Assembly: GCF_001456115.1 (NCBI RefSeq)
Contig: NZ_CP013264.1
Coordinates: forward strand, 721,001-785,000
DNA from: Sphingobium baderi
GTDB taxonomy: Bacteria > Pseudomonadota > Alphaproteobacteria > Sphingomonadales > Sphingomonadaceae
Direction of reading: 5' to 3'
DNA: 64,000 nt
In this document: piece by piece, positions 1-8,249 of the stretch
Layout of the letters: every line of letters starts with the position of its first letter
Numbering within the stretch: position 1 is the first letter of the stretch
Notes under the pieces: model-generated
What the model was told of the DNA's origin: nothing
Databases searched by the model: none
The model's input: only the letters and a program-made list of their open reading frames with translations
Made by a program: the position numbers and the translations under genes

Positions 1-2
1 TC

Positions 3-653
3 GTCCTCTTCACGCTTAACAATCATCAGCTCAGGCGCAGGCTGGAAACGCGCTGCCGGGCGCTGGGTCTGCCCCATGTCGCGGCGCTTGATACCGTGAC
101 GGACGCGCTTTCGAACATATTGGGGCAGGAAACGCGCAACCGGCCGGGGCGCAAGCATATATTGGACGAAGCCTATTTCGCCCGGATCGAGGCGATCCAG
201 TTCACTATCGCCCATGATGACGGCGTGGGACATGAAAATTGGGAGGAAGCCGACATCGTGCTGGCGGGTGTGTCGCGCGCGTCCAAGACGCCGACGTCCA
301 TCTATCTCGCCAATCGCGGTTACAAGACAGCCAATATCCCATTGGTTCCTGAATCCCCGCCGCCGCGCAGCCTCTATTCGCTGCGGCATCCGATGGTCGT
401 GGGATTGACCGTCAGCCCCGAACGGCTGGTGCAGATCCGCCGCAATCGTCTGCTTTCCCTGAATCAGGCGCCGGAGACGTCCTATGTCGATCTGGAAAAG
501 GTTCAGGAGGAGCTATCCTTCGCCCGGCGCATGTTCGCGGACAATGGCTGGCCGGTGATCGACATGAGCCGCCGCTCCATCGAGGAAGCAGCCGCCGCCA
601 TCATCAACCTGTTCAACGACCGCCTGCTGGCTGAGGGAGGAAGCGACGCATGA
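3..653 (+). CDS. ppsR: Pyruvate, phosphate dikinase regulatory protein (DUF299), 5' partial
   Basis: The frame is already open at base 3 with no start, so the N-terminus lies left of the window; 216 residues are visible and roughly 60 are missing relative to the usual 270-280. The family is a bifunctional serine/threonine kinase and phosphorylase that inactivates and reactivates PEP synthase or pyruvate phosphate dikinase. The nucleotide-binding signature GVSRASKTPTS is intact near base 286, followed by the conserved SIYLANRGYKTANIPLV stretch. The stop overlaps the maf start (ATGA at 650-653), which suggests translational coupling. In Caulobacter this gene is the first one beside oriC, with hemE on the other side. 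Confidence 0.93.
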   Translation, partial: VLFTLNNHQLRRRLETRCRALGLPHVAALDTVTDALSNILGQETRNRPGRKHILDEAYFARIEAIQFTIAHDDGVGHENWEEADIVLAGVSRASKTPTSIYLANRGYKTANIPLVPESPPPRSLYSLRHPMVVGLTVSPERLVQIRRNRLLSLNQAPETSYVDLEKVQEELSFARRMFADNGWPVIDMSRRSIEEAAAAIINLFNDRLLAEGGSDA

Positions 654-1243
654 TCGTGCTGGCATCGCAAAGCGCAAGCCGAAGGGCGCTCCTCACCGCC
701 GCGCAGGTGCCGTTCGAGGCGCTGTCTCCGGGCGTGGACGAGGATGCGGCGAAGGAAGCGCTGCGCGCCGATGGCCTGGATGCGCGGGCGCTGGCCGATG
801 CGCTGGCGGAACTGAAGGCGCTGCGCGTGTCGCGGCGGGTGCCGGGCGCGCTGGTGCTGGGCTGCGACCAGACGCTGAGCCTCGATGGTGGCGCGATGAT
901 CGACAAGGCGGTCGACCGCGCCGATGCCGAGCAGATATTGAAGCTGCTGTCGGGCCGGGTGCATCATCTCCACAGCGCGGCGGTGATCGTGCTCAATGGC
1001 GAGCCGATCTGGCGGCATGTCGAGCGGGTGCGGATGACGGTGCGGCCTTTATCCGAGCCTTTCATCCAGTCCTATCTCGATGCCGATTGGGAGGAATGTC
1101 GCTGGTGCGTCGGCTGCTACCGGATCGAAGGACCGGGCGCGCAGCTTTTCGCGAAGGTGGAGGGGAGCCAGTTCGCGATTCAGGGCCTGCCCTTGCTCCC
1201 TCTGCTTGACTTTCTGCGCGTGCGGGGCGTTCTGGCGGCATGA
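650..1243 (+). CDS. maf: Maf-family nucleotide pyrophosphatase
   Basis: A 197-residue Maf protein. The family hydrolyses nucleoside triphosphates (often non-canonical or pyrimidine) to monophosphates and is linked to house-cleaning and septum control. The N-terminal substrate loop SQSASRR is at residues 6-12 and the catalytic aspartate region GCDQT at 71-75. Length is normal. It overlaps ppsR upstream by 4 nt and aroE downstream by 4 nt (ATGA at 1240-1243), so the three are clearly one transcription unit. I cannot tell the substrate subclass from sequence alone. Confidence 0.93.
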   Translation: MIVLASQSASRRALLTAAQVPFEALSPGVDEDAAKEALRADGLDARALADALAELKALRVSRRVPGALVLGCDQTLSLDGGAMIDKAVDRADAEQILKLLSGRVHHLHSAAVIVLNGEPIWRHVERVRMTVRPLSEPFIQSYLDADWEECRWCVGCYRIEGPGAQLFAKVEGSQFAIQGLPLLPLLDFLRVRGVLAA

Positions 1244-2064
1244 CCGACAAGCTCCCCTATGCCGAAGTGATCGGCGATCCGATCGCGCACAGCAAATCAC
1301 CGCTCATCCATAATTTCTGGCTGCAATCGCTGGAGATTGAGGCGGAATATCGCAAGACCCATGTGAAGCCCGACGGCCTCGCCGCCTATTTCCTGGAGCG
1401 GCGGGCCGACCCGGACTGGCTGGGGTGCAACGTCACCATCCCGCACAAGATCGCGGTGATGGACTATACCGACGATCCGGGCGGCGTGCGGGAGCGGATC
1501 GGGGCGATGAACACCATCGCCTGTGAAACCGGTGGGCCGCTGGTTGGCACCAATACCGATGCGGGCGGATTCCTCCAGCCCTTGCTGCGCGACAAGTGGA
1601 AGGGGCAGAGCGCCGTCCTCGTCGGCGCGGGCGGCGCGGCGCGGGCGATCCTGTTCGCGCTGGCCAGTCTGGGTGTGATGGACATCGCTGTCATGGTGCG
1701 CGATCCGGCCAAAGGGCAGGCGCTGCTCGACCGCACCGGGATCAAGGGCGAGGTGATCGGTATGGACCGTCCTCTCCCTCCTGCCGATCTTCTGGTGAAC
1801 AGCAGCCCGCTCGGCATGGTGGGGCAGCCGCCGCTGGAACTGGATCTTGCGCCCCTGCCGGACAGCGCGACCGTCTATGACATCGTCTACGCGCCGCTGG
1901 AGACGGACTTGCTGAAAGCCGCGCGGGCGCGGGGCCTCAAGACTCTGGACGGCCTTGAAATGCTGATCGGGCAGGCGGCTCTGGCCTTCGACATTTTTTT
2001 CGACGCGCAGGCCCCGCGAGAGAGGGACGAGGAACTGCGCGCCCTGCTGCTCGCGGCGGATTGA
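1240..2064 (+). CDS. aroE: Shikimate dehydrogenase (NADP+)
   Basis: A 274-residue enzyme that reduces 3-dehydroshikimate to shikimate in aromatic amino acid synthesis. The shikimate-binding SKSP motif is at residues 18-21, the catalytic lysine lies in NVTIPHK, AMNTI follows, and the dinucleotide-binding loop GAGGAARAI is present. Near the C-terminus DGLEMLIGQAALAF is the usual family ending. It overlaps maf by 4 nt and is 10 nt ahead of coaE. Confidence 0.96.
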   Translation: MTDKLPYAEVIGDPIAHSKSPLIHNFWLQSLEIEAEYRKTHVKPDGLAAYFLERRADPDWLGCNVTIPHKIAVMDYTDDPGGVRERIGAMNTIACETGGPLVGTNTDAGGFLQPLLRDKWKGQSAVLVGAGGAARAILFALASLGVMDIAVMVRDPAKGQALLDRTGIKGEVIGMDRPLPPADLLVNSSPLGMVGQPPLELDLAPLPDSATVYDIVYAPLETDLLKAARARGLKTLDGLEMLIGQAALAFDIFFDAQAPRERDEELRALLLAAD

Positions 2065-2074
2065 TGGGCGATTC

Positions 2075-2668
2075 ATGAAGGTCTACGGCCTCACCGGCTC
2101 CATCGGCATGGGCAAGTCCGCCGTCGCCGCCATGCTGCGGCGCGAGGGCGTGCCAGTCTTCGACGCCGACGCGGAAGTGCACCGCCTGCAAGGACCGGGC
2201 GGCAAGCTCCTCCCCGCGATCGAGGCGCGCTTTCCCGGCGCCACCGGCCCCATGGGCGTGGACCGGGCGAAGCTGGGCGCAGCGGTGTTCGGTCATCCCC
2301 AGGCATTGAAGGCGCTGGAGGCGATCGTCCATCCGGCGGTGCAGGAAGAAAGGATTCGCTTCCTGCGCGAAAATCGCTCTCGCGCTTTTGTCGTGCTGGA
2401 TATCCCGCTGCTGTTCGAAAAAGGTTGGGACCGCAGGCTCCATGGCGTGATCGTCGTCACCGCGCCGGCATGGAAGCAGCGCAGGCGCGTGCTCGCCCGG
2501 CCCGGCATGACGGTGGCGAAATTCCGGAAAATCCTGCATTTGCAGACGCCTGACGTGGAAAAAAGGCTGCGGGCGGACCATATCATCCATACCGGCACCA
2601 CATTTGCCGACACCAGGGCACAGGTCAGGCGTCTGGTCGCTTGCCTTGGCGCGAAGACAGGCAGATAG
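2075..2668 (+). CDS. coaE: Dephospho-CoA kinase
   Basis: A 197-residue kinase for the last step of coenzyme A synthesis (3'-phosphorylation of dephospho-CoA). The P-loop GSIGMGKS is at residues 8-15, followed by the family's DADAEVH and the lid-region sequence LDIPLLFEKGWD. The start at 2075 puts the P-loop in its usual place. It sits between aroE and dnaQ, the same order as beside the Caulobacter origin. Confidence 0.95.
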   Translation: MKVYGLTGSIGMGKSAVAAMLRREGVPVFDADAEVHRLQGPGGKLLPAIEARFPGATGPMGVDRAKLGAAVFGHPQALKALEAIVHPAVQEERIRFLRENRSRAFVVLDIPLLFEKGWDRRLHGVIVVTAPAWKQRRRVLARPGMTVAKFRKILHLQTPDVEKRLRADHIIHTGTTFADTRAQVRRLVACLGAKTGR

Positions 2669-2697
2669 TGGTGGACGCAGATTCGGTTAAGAGGGCG

Positions 2698-3399
2698 ATG
2701 CGCGAAATCATTTTCGATACCGAAACCACAGGATTCGACCCCGCATCAGGCGATCGGCTGGTCGAGATCGGATGTATAGAACTCCTGAACCGGGTGCCCA
2801 GCGGCCGCACCTTCCACGCTTATTACAACCCGCAACGTGCCATGCCCGCGGCGGCTGAGGCCGTGCACGGCCTTTCCGATATTTTTCTGTCGGACAAGCC
2901 ACTCTTTGCAAGCGGGGTTGAGGAACTGCTCGCCTTTCTGGAAGACAGCCATCTGGTCGCGCATAATGCGCGCTTCGATTTCGGCTTCCTCAACCATGAA
3001 CTGCGCCTGTGCGGGCGGGCGGAAGTGTCGATGGACCGCATGATCGACACGGTCGCCATCGCACGGCAGCTTCACCCCGGCGCCAAGCACAGCCTGGATG
3101 CGCTCTGCACTCGCTACGGCATCGACCGCAGCCATCGCATCAAGCATGGCGCGCTGCTCGACGCGGAATTGCTGGCCCAGCTTTACATCGAACTGACCGG
3201 GGGCCGTCAGATCGGCCTTGGTCTTGCACAGGAGGAAGCGAAAGACACTATCCGGGCGGAACTGGCGGAAAATGCCGCCGTTCGGCCAGTACGTCCCGCG
3301 CGCGTCTTTCAGGCAAGCGCGGAGGAGCTGGAACGGCATGCTGCGTTCATTGCGACGTTGGACAAGCCGCTCTGGCTCGATGAGGCGGAGGCGGCCTGA
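2698..3399 (+). CDS. dnaQ: DNA polymerase III epsilon subunit (3'-5' proofreading exonuclease)
   Basis: A 233-residue DEDDh exonuclease. ExoI is DTETTG at residues 7-12, ExoII lies in AHNARFDFGFLNHEL, and ExoIII in HGALLDAELLAQLY. I chose ATG 2698 over an upstream TTG at 2641 because the family begins directly with the first beta strand (MREIIFDTETTG) and AAGAGGG precedes this ATG. The upstream start would also overlap coaE by 28 nt. It is the proofreading partner of the replicative polymerase alpha subunit. Confidence 0.95.
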   Translation: MREIIFDTETTGFDPASGDRLVEIGCIELLNRVPSGRTFHAYYNPQRAMPAAAEAVHGLSDIFLSDKPLFASGVEELLAFLEDSHLVAHNARFDFGFLNHELRLCGRAEVSMDRMIDTVAIARQLHPGAKHSLDALCTRYGIDRSHRIKHGALLDAELLAQLYIELTGGRQIGLGLAQEEAKDTIRAELAENAAVRPVRPARVFQASAEELERHAAFIATLDKPLWLDEAEAA

Positions 3400-3472
3400 C
3401 CGGGCCTGTTCCTTCGTTTCACGCCAACCGGGCCGCTCGTCCCGCGACCCGGCAAGAATAAGGAGAAGGCAT

Positions 3473-4060
3473 ATGGACATTCGGGTTTCCGGGCATCAGG
3501 TCGATACGGGCGACGCGCTCAAGCAGCATGTCACGACCCGGCTCGAAGCGGTGGCCGAGAAGTATTTTTCCCGCACCCTTTCGGCCCATGTGACATTCCG
3601 TCCCGCGCCGCATGGCGCCTTCCACTGCGATATTGTCTGCCATGTCATGACCGGCCTGATCCTGAAGGGTTCGGGCGAGGCGCAGGAAGCGCATCCTGCC
3701 TTCGATCAGGCGGCGGAGCGGATCGAAAAGCAATTGCGCCGCTATCTGCGCCGGCTGAAGGACCGTCATGCTCAGGCCGCCGCCGCCGAAGCGGAGCGGG
3801 TGAATGGATTGGATGGTCTGGACGGTGCGGGCTACACCATCTTCGCTTCGGTGAAGGATGAGGAGGAACCGGCCGAAGCACCGCTGATCGTGGCAGAAAC
3901 GCGGGTCGACATCCCCGAAGCCAGCGTGTCGGACGCGGTGATGATGCTGGACTTGCGTAATACCAACGCGCTGCTGTTTCTCAATGCGGGAACGGCGGCC
4001 TATAACATGGTCTATCGCCGTCAGGACGGCACGATCGGCTGGGTCGAGCCGCGCGGCTGA
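3473..4060 (+). CDS. hpf: Ribosome hibernation promoting factor, long form
   Basis: A 195-residue long-form HPF. The N-terminal YfiA/HPF fold covers about residues 1-105 (MDIRVSGHQVDTGDALKQHV), and a C-terminal dimerisation domain follows (DAVMMLDLRNTNALLFLNAG, then YRRQDGTIGWVEPRG). Long-form proteins dimerise 70S ribosomes into inactive 100S particles in stationary phase. The start is set by a strong AAGGAGA 7 nt upstream. ptsN follows, an order often seen near rpoN in proteobacteria, although rpoN is not visible here. Confidence 0.95.
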   Translation: MDIRVSGHQVDTGDALKQHVTTRLEAVAEKYFSRTLSAHVTFRPAPHGAFHCDIVCHVMTGLILKGSGEAQEAHPAFDQAAERIEKQLRRYLRRLKDRHAQAAAAEAERVNGLDGLDGAGYTIFASVKDEEEPAEAPLIVAETRVDIPEASVSDAVMMLDLRNTNALLFLNAGTAAYNMVYRRQDGTIGWVEPRG

Positions 4061-4071
4061 CTCCTGAATGA

Positions 4072-4130
4072 TCCGGCCCCGTCTCGGGGCGCAGGTTGAC
4101 CTGGTCCGCCATGCGCCCTATGGGGCCGGA
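4072..4130 (+). terminator. Imperfect stem-loop between hpf and ptsN
   Basis: TCCGGCCCC at 4072-4080 pairs with GGGGCCGGA at 4122-4130, followed by CTTTACT. A smaller hairpin, GCCCCGTCTCGGGGC, uses the left arm. There is no strong T-run, so this may slow or partly stop transcription rather than act as a full terminator. Confidence 0.3.
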
Positions 4131-4198
4131 CTTTACTGATCCGGTTCGTGCATATTTCCCACATGGTTGAAGCGCGGCCCGGTGGTTCCGGATTGGAC

Positions 4199-4666
4199 AT
4201 GGTTCATTTCAACGACATCCTTTCGCCCAAGGCGCTCGCAACGGGTCTGACGGCGAACGGCAAGAAACAGTTGTTTCAGAAGATCGCGGTGCTGGCGGCG
4301 GATGCCTATGGCCTGGACGCGGAGCATGTGGCCGAAGCCCTGTTTGAGCGTGAAAAGCTGGGATCGACCGGCTTTGGCGGCGGCGTGGCCATTCCCCATG
4401 CGAAGATCGCGAATCTGCAGAAGATGTGCGGCATAGTCGTATTGGTCGACCCGCCGGTGGCGTTCGAGGCGGTGGACGATGCGCCGGTCGACGTCGTCTT
4501 TGCACTGCTCTCGCCCGTCGACAGCGGCGCGGAGCATTTGAAGACGCTGGCGCGGGTGTCGCGCTATCTGCGCGATGACGGTCAGGTGACGCGCTTGCGC
4601 GGCGCGGGATCGGCGGAGGCGCTCTACGCCCTGCTGGCCGGTGGCGAGGCGCGTGACGCAGCCTGA
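4199..4666 (+). CDS. ptsN: PTS IIA-like nitrogen regulatory protein (EIIA-Ntr)
   Basis: A 155-residue EIIA-type protein from ATG 4199 (MVHFNDILSP matches family N-termini). Upstream in-frame starts at 4148 (GTG) and 4163 (ATG) are possible. The phosphoacceptor histidine is H67 in GGVAIPHAKI, equivalent to E. coli PtsN H73. EIIA-Ntr is the output of the nitrogen PTS and regulates potassium and phosphate signalling and other targets by protein contact. Its stop precedes the next ATG by 4 nt. Confidence 0.92.
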   Translation: MVHFNDILSPKALATGLTANGKKQLFQKIAVLAADAYGLDAEHVAEALFEREKLGSTGFGGGVAIPHAKIANLQKMCGIVVLVDPPVAFEAVDDAPVDVVFALLSPVDSGAEHLKTLARVSRYLRDDGQVTRLRGAGSAEALYALLAGGEARDAA

Positions 4667-4670
4667 GTCG

Positions 4671-5123
4671 ATGCCCGGCGCGAGCGGCGAAGCCGCGCAT
4701 TTCCGCGCGTTGGAGAATCTCTATCGTTCGGCGCCGATCAACCGGATGTTCCGGTCTGATCTGCAAATCCTCGAAGCGGGACGGTCGATCATCGAATTCG
4801 ATGTCGACGAAGGACAATTCCATGCGGCGGGCGCTGTTCATGGCACCGTCTATTTCAAGATGCTGGACGATGCGGCCTTCTATGCCGCCAACAGTCTGGT
4901 CAGCGATCGTTTCCTGCTGACCACGGCGTTCAACCTGCTGTTCACGCGGCCCATCCATCCCGGCCGCATCCGGGCCGAAGGCCGCTGGATCAGCGGCAAG
5001 CGCCGCGTCTATGTCGCGGAAGCCAGCCTCGTCGATTCCGATGGTGAGGAAGTGGGCCGGGGCACGGGCACCTTCATGCGCTCGCAATATCCGCTCTCCT
5101 CCCTGCCCGGCTATGCCGGCTGA
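4671..5123 (+). CDS. PaaI-family hotdog thioesterase
   Basis: About 150 residues with a single hotdog fold. The PaaI-type sequence AVHGTVYFKMLDDAAFYAAN covers the active-site helix, and later strands are TRPIHPGRIRAEG and RRVYVAEASLVDSDGEEVGRGTGTF. It probably hydrolyses an acyl-CoA or aryl-CoA; the substrate is unknown. The start could also be GTG 4653 or GTG 4641, both overlapping ptsN. The stop overlaps the following DUF1491 gene. Confidence 0.85.
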   Translation: MPGASGEAAHFRALENLYRSAPINRMFRSDLQILEAGRSIIEFDVDEGQFHAAGAVHGTVYFKMLDDAAFYAANSLVSDRFLLTTAFNLLFTRPIHPGRIRAEGRWISGKRRVYVAEASLVDSDGEEVGRGTGTFMRSQYPLSSLPGYAG

Positions 5124-5454
5124 CCGGCTTACAAGCGCGCTGCTGGTCGGCGTGCTGGTGCGGCGGGCGGCGGCGGCGGGCGGCTTTGCCACCGTGCTGG
5201 TGAAGGGGGACGCAACCAGCGGCGTCATCCTGATCCAGGCTTTGGAAAGAGGACAGGAAAACGGCCTTTTCGAACGGGTGCCCGACTATGCCGGTGGCTA
5301 TCGATTCGCTGCCTGCGGTCCCGCGCCGGATAAGGGCCGGGAAGCGCTCGCACAATATATTGAGCGCCGCCGCCGGTCTGACCCCGATCTGTGGATAATC
5401 GAACTTGATATCGCGGATGCGGAACGATTCGCCGCTGAAACGATCTGTTCATGA
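5113..5454 (+). CDS. DUF1491 family protein
   Basis: A 113-residue protein of an alphaproteobacterial family of unknown function. It starts MPADRLTSALLVGVLVRRA and contains FATVLVKGDATSGVILIQ and DLWIIELDIADAERF, the recognisable family segments. ATG 5113 overlaps the thioesterase stop by 11 nt, so the two are probably co-expressed. I see no signal peptide or membrane segment. It ends the forward run that began with ppsR. Confidence 0.85.
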   Translation: MPADRLTSALLVGVLVRRAAAAGGFATVLVKGDATSGVILIQALERGQENGLFERVPDYAGGYRFAACGPAPDKGREALAQYIERRRRSDPDLWIIELDIADAERFAAETICS

Positions 5455-5631
5455 TTGACTAACCTTGTGCGCGCGGGCAGAGGCCCCCGACGCTTGTTGA
5501 ACGCGCAGGTTGCCGTGGCCGTCCAGGGGGGACGAACAGGGTAAACACGCAGACGGGGGGCGGCCGGACGTCTCAGAATATCGGGTTTAAACGGACGTTT
5601 CAGGCCAATAACCGCACGTTTTTGAGATGTA

Positions 5632-6294
5632 ATGAGTTTTCGTCTGAAGGCCGCGATCATTGCGGCGTTTGCCTTGTCCACCGCCGCAGCGGTCACGGCT
5701 TCCGATATGTCCTCCGCCAGTGAGGCTATCTCGTCCACCGGAACTCTTCCCACGGACTCCGCGCTGAATACAGCGCCTTCGGCTGGGCAGAAGCCCGCCG
5801 TCATCTTTGCCGCGCCGCGCGAAATCGCGCAGCCGCTGGCTTCCGATACAACACCCTATTCCACCGATGGTTCCTCCAAGGGCTACAGCCTGGCCGCTCT
5901 GGTCGACGCCCATGGCCCGGCGGAAGCCCTGGAAGGCGACATGAAGTGTCTGGCCGGGGCCGTCTATTTCGAATCCAAGGGCGAAAGCCTGGAAGGCCAG
6001 CTGGCCGTTGCGCGCGTCGTCATCAATCGCGCCAAATCGGGTCGCTTCGCCAACAGCCTGTGCGGCGTCGTCTATCAGCCCAGCCAGTTCAGCTTCGTGC
6101 GTGGCGGCTCCATGCCCGCGATCCCCGAGGCGAGCGAAAGCTGGCGCGAAGCCGTGGCGATCGCCCAGATCGCGATGGAAGATAGCTGGGACAGCAAGGC
6201 GGAAGGCGCGCTCTTCTTCCACGCCCGCCGCGTTTCGCCGGGCTGGGGCAAGGCGAAGCTGGCGTCGATCGACAATCATATTTTCTACCGCTGA
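5632..6294 (+). CDS. Cell wall hydrolase (SleB/Hydrolase_2 family), exported
   Basis: A 220-residue protein. Residues 1-24 are a signal peptide (AAIIAAFALSTAAAVTASD), then a low-complexity Ser/Thr/Pro linker to about residue 95. The C-terminal domain from about 100 holds the conserved CLAGAVYFESKGESLEGQ, VARVVINRA, QPSQFSFV, ALFFHA and a terminal DNHIFYR. The glutamate of YFESKGE is the likely catalytic acid. Homologues cleave peptidoglycan (spore-cortex lytic type), so the expected role is wall remodelling in the periplasm. It is monocistronic: 177 nt upstream are gene-free and a terminator follows. Confidence 0.88.
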   Translation: MSFRLKAAIIAAFALSTAAAVTASDMSSASEAISSTGTLPTDSALNTAPSAGQKPAVIFAAPREIAQPLASDTTPYSTDGSSKGYSLAALVDAHGPAEALEGDMKCLAGAVYFESKGESLEGQLAVARVVINRAKSGRFANSLCGVVYQPSQFSFVRGGSMPAIPEASESWREAVAIAQIAMEDSWDSKAEGALFFHARRVSPGWGKAKLASIDNHIFYR

Positions 6295-6317
6295 GTCCTT
6301 TCAGCAGGAAGATGCAT

Positions 6318-6354
6318 GGCCGATTCGGGACGAAGCGTTCCGAATCGGCCTTTT
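6318..6354 (+). terminator. Rho-independent terminator after the cell-wall hydrolase
   Basis: GGCCGATTCGG (6318-6328) pairs perfectly with CCGAATCGGCC (6340-6350), with an 11-nt loop, followed by TTTT. It cleanly separates the hydrolase from mmcB. Confidence 0.88.
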
Positions 6355-6359
6355 CATAT

Positions 6360-6374
6360 GTTCATGACTTGTTC
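6360..6374 (+). promoter_or_regulatory. LexA (SOS) box upstream of mmcB
   Basis: GTTC-ATGACTT-GTTC fits the alphaproteobacterial LexA direct repeat GTTC-N7-GTTC exactly. It ends 12 nt before the mmcB start, so bound LexA would block transcription or initiation. Established knowledge: mmcB is a LexA-regulated damage gene in Caulobacter. A motif with eight fixed bases is expected about twice by chance in both strands of 64 kb, but the position makes this one credible. Confidence 0.8.
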
Positions 6375-6386
6375 TAAAGATCGGGC

Positions 6387-6884
6387 ATGAACGACATGGC
6401 CGCCAATGACAGCTGTTCTCCGCTGACCGACGGCACGGCGCTGGCCGTGGCGCGCGGGACGCTGCGTCTTTTCTTCCGACATGACATGAGCGGCATATTG
6501 GAAGTGCCGCTGCCCAACGGCCGCCGCGCCGACATCATGGCGCTCGATGGAGCCGGACGCATCACCATCGTGGAGATCAAGTGCAGCCGCGCCGATCTGT
6601 TGGGTGACATGAAATGGCCGGATTATTTCGACTATTGCGACCGTTTCTATTGGGCTGTGCCGTCGGGCTTCGACCTGTCGCTGTTCGACAGCGAGGCATT
6701 GTGGCCGTCGCGCACGGGCCTCATCGTCGCCGATCAATATGATGCCGAACTGCTCCGCCCCGCCCCTATAGAGGCGCTGGCTGCGGCGCGGCGCAAGGCG
6801 GAGACGTTGCGCTTTGCCCGGCGCGCGGCGCGGCGGCTGACCGCGCTGGCCGATCCCGACCATGCGGCGGAGATCGGCTGGTAA
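6387..6884 (+). CDS. mmcB: MmcB family DNA repair protein
   Basis: A 165-residue protein. RRADIMALDGAGRITIVEIKCSRADLLGDMKWPDY is the family core and looks like a PD-(D/E)XK nuclease fold: the D of ADIM, then VEIK as E-x-K. MmcB in Caulobacter is damage-inducible and linked to mutagenesis and repair. The gene stands alone between a terminator and a convergent ankyrin gene. Its upstream SOS box supports DNA-damage regulation. The C-terminus is rich in Arg and Ala. Confidence 0.88.
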   Translation: MNDMAANDSCSPLTDGTALAVARGTLRLFFRHDMSGILEVPLPNGRRADIMALDGAGRITIVEIKCSRADLLGDMKWPDYFDYCDRFYWAVPSGFDLSLFDSEALWPSRTGLIVADQYDAELLRPAPIEALAAARRKAETLRFARRAARRLTALADPDHAAEIGW

Positions 6885-6938
6885 CGGCTAGGGCCATTCG
6901 CCTTTCGCAACCCGCTAGAACTGAATGGCGATTTGGCC

Positions 6939-7556
6939 TTAGCGGAACACCGGTCCCTGCACCGGTCCGCTGGGCGCCGTGCTCTTGGGCTTGGCGCTGT
7001 CGAGTGCTTCGACCAGGCCCGGCGTGCGGCCGTCGCGCTTCGCATAGTCCCGCGCCGACATGCCCGCCAGCGTATCGCGCCGGTCGGGATTGGCGCCCTG
7101 CGCCACGAGCAGGCGGACCAGCGCCACATCGCGCAACTGCACCGCGCGGATCAGGGGCGTTTCGCCGCTGCTGTTGGTCTTGTCGACCTGCGCCCCGAAC
7201 GACAGCAAGGTCCGCACGCCTTCCTCGAATCGGGCCTGCACGGCGTCCATCAGGGGGGTGTTGCCCTGATTGTCGGTCAGGTTGGGATTGGCGTCCTTCG
7301 ACAGCAGGAAGCTCAGCCATGTATTGTCGCGCCGGGCGACGACCAGATGCAGCGCGGTTTCCCCGGTGGTCACGTCGCGGCTGTTGACGATGGTCGATCC
7401 GGGCTTTTGCATCAGGTCCATCGCCTTCTGCCCGTCCACATCCTTGACCGCTTTCAGGAAGTTGTAGGCGTCCGAAAACTGCGCCTGCGCCGCCGTCGGG
7501 GACAGCATCGCCAAGGCCAGCGCCGCGCCGCGCACACTCCAAAACCGTCTCTTCAT
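6939..7556 (-). CDS. Periplasmic ankyrin-repeat protein
   Basis: 205 residues from MKRRFWSVRG, chosen because it opens a signal peptide (GAALALAMLSPTAAQA, residues about 9-24). Three to four ankyrin repeats follow, visible as TGETALHLVVARRDN, GNTPLMDAVQARFEEG, GETPLIRAVQLRDVA and ARDYAKRDGR. A Pro/Ser-rich tail ends the protein. Ankyrin repeats bind proteins; the partner is unknown. It is transcribed divergently from the Sco-like gene 60 bp away, which would allow shared control. Confidence 0.82.
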   Translation of the reverse strand: MKRRFWSVRGAALALAMLSPTAAQAQFSDAYNFLKAVKDVDGQKAMDLMQKPGSTIVNSRDVTTGETALHLVVARRDNTWLSFLLSKDANPNLTDNQGNTPLMDAVQARFEEGVRTLLSFGAQVDKTNSSGETPLIRAVQLRDVALVRLLVAQGANPDRRDTLAGMSARDYAKRDGRTPGLVEALDSAKPKSTAPSGPVQGPVFR

Positions 7557-7615
7557 GCTGTCACGCCCCGTTGGATTTGCAAATGCGGCCTTAGCAGGGC
7601 ATGGCTGGCGGTGCC

Positions 7616-8245
7616 ATGAACAAAGCGCTGACCCTTGCCGCCCTGCCCGTCCTTGCCTTGCTGGCCGCCTGTAATATGGGCGGCGCGGACAATGCATCAA
7701 GCCCGCAGGGCGAACTGGTGGGGGCTCGGATCGGCGGGCCCTTCACACTCACCGATCAGGATGGGAAGAAAGTCCGCTGGGACGATTTCAAGGGCCGGTA
7801 TCGCCTCGTCTATTTCGGCTATACCTATTGCCCGGACGTCTGCCCGGTGGACCTGCAACGCATCATGCAGGCGTTCGCGAGGTTCGAGAAGGAAAAGCCC
7901 GCCCTCGCCGCCAAGGTCCAGCCGATCTTCATCAGCGTCGATCCGGAACGCGACACGCCCGCCACGGTCAAGACCTATGTAAACGCCTTCCACCCGCGCC
8001 TCATCGGCCTGACCGGCACGCCGGATGAGATCGCGAAGGTGGCGAAGGATTTCGCCGTCATCTATCATCGCGAGGAGTCGCAGGGCGCAAGCGACTATCT
8101 GGTCGGACATAGCCGCACGCCCTATCTCTTCGGCCCGGACGGCGCGCCGATCGCGCTGGTGCCGGTGGACGATCCGGCCACGCCGGACGTGGATGAGGGC
8201 GCGCTCGATCATGTTCTGGCGTCCCTCGAAAAATGGGTGAAGTGA
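7616..8245 (+). CDS. SCO1/SenC family copper chaperone lipoprotein
   Basis: About 209 residues. The lipobox LAAC at the N-terminus indicates an inner-membrane-anchored lipoprotein. The thioredoxin-like domain has the copper-binding CPDVC motif after YFGYTY, and the third ligand histidine in YLVGHSRTPYLFG. Sco proteins deliver copper to, or reduce, the CuA site of cytochrome c oxidase. ATG 7601 is a possible alternative start five codons upstream. The YcgN-type gene follows within 5 nt. Confidence 0.9.
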   Translation: MNKALTLAALPVLALLAACNMGGADNASSPQGELVGARIGGPFTLTDQDGKKVRWDDFKGRYRLVYFGYTYCPDVCPVDLQRIMQAFARFEKEKPALAAKVQPIFISVDPERDTPATVKTYVNAFHPRLIGLTGTPDEIAKVAKDFAVIYHREESQGASDYLVGHSRTPYLFGPDGAPIALVPVDDPATPDVDEGALDHVLASLEKWVK

Positions 8246-8249
8246 GGCA

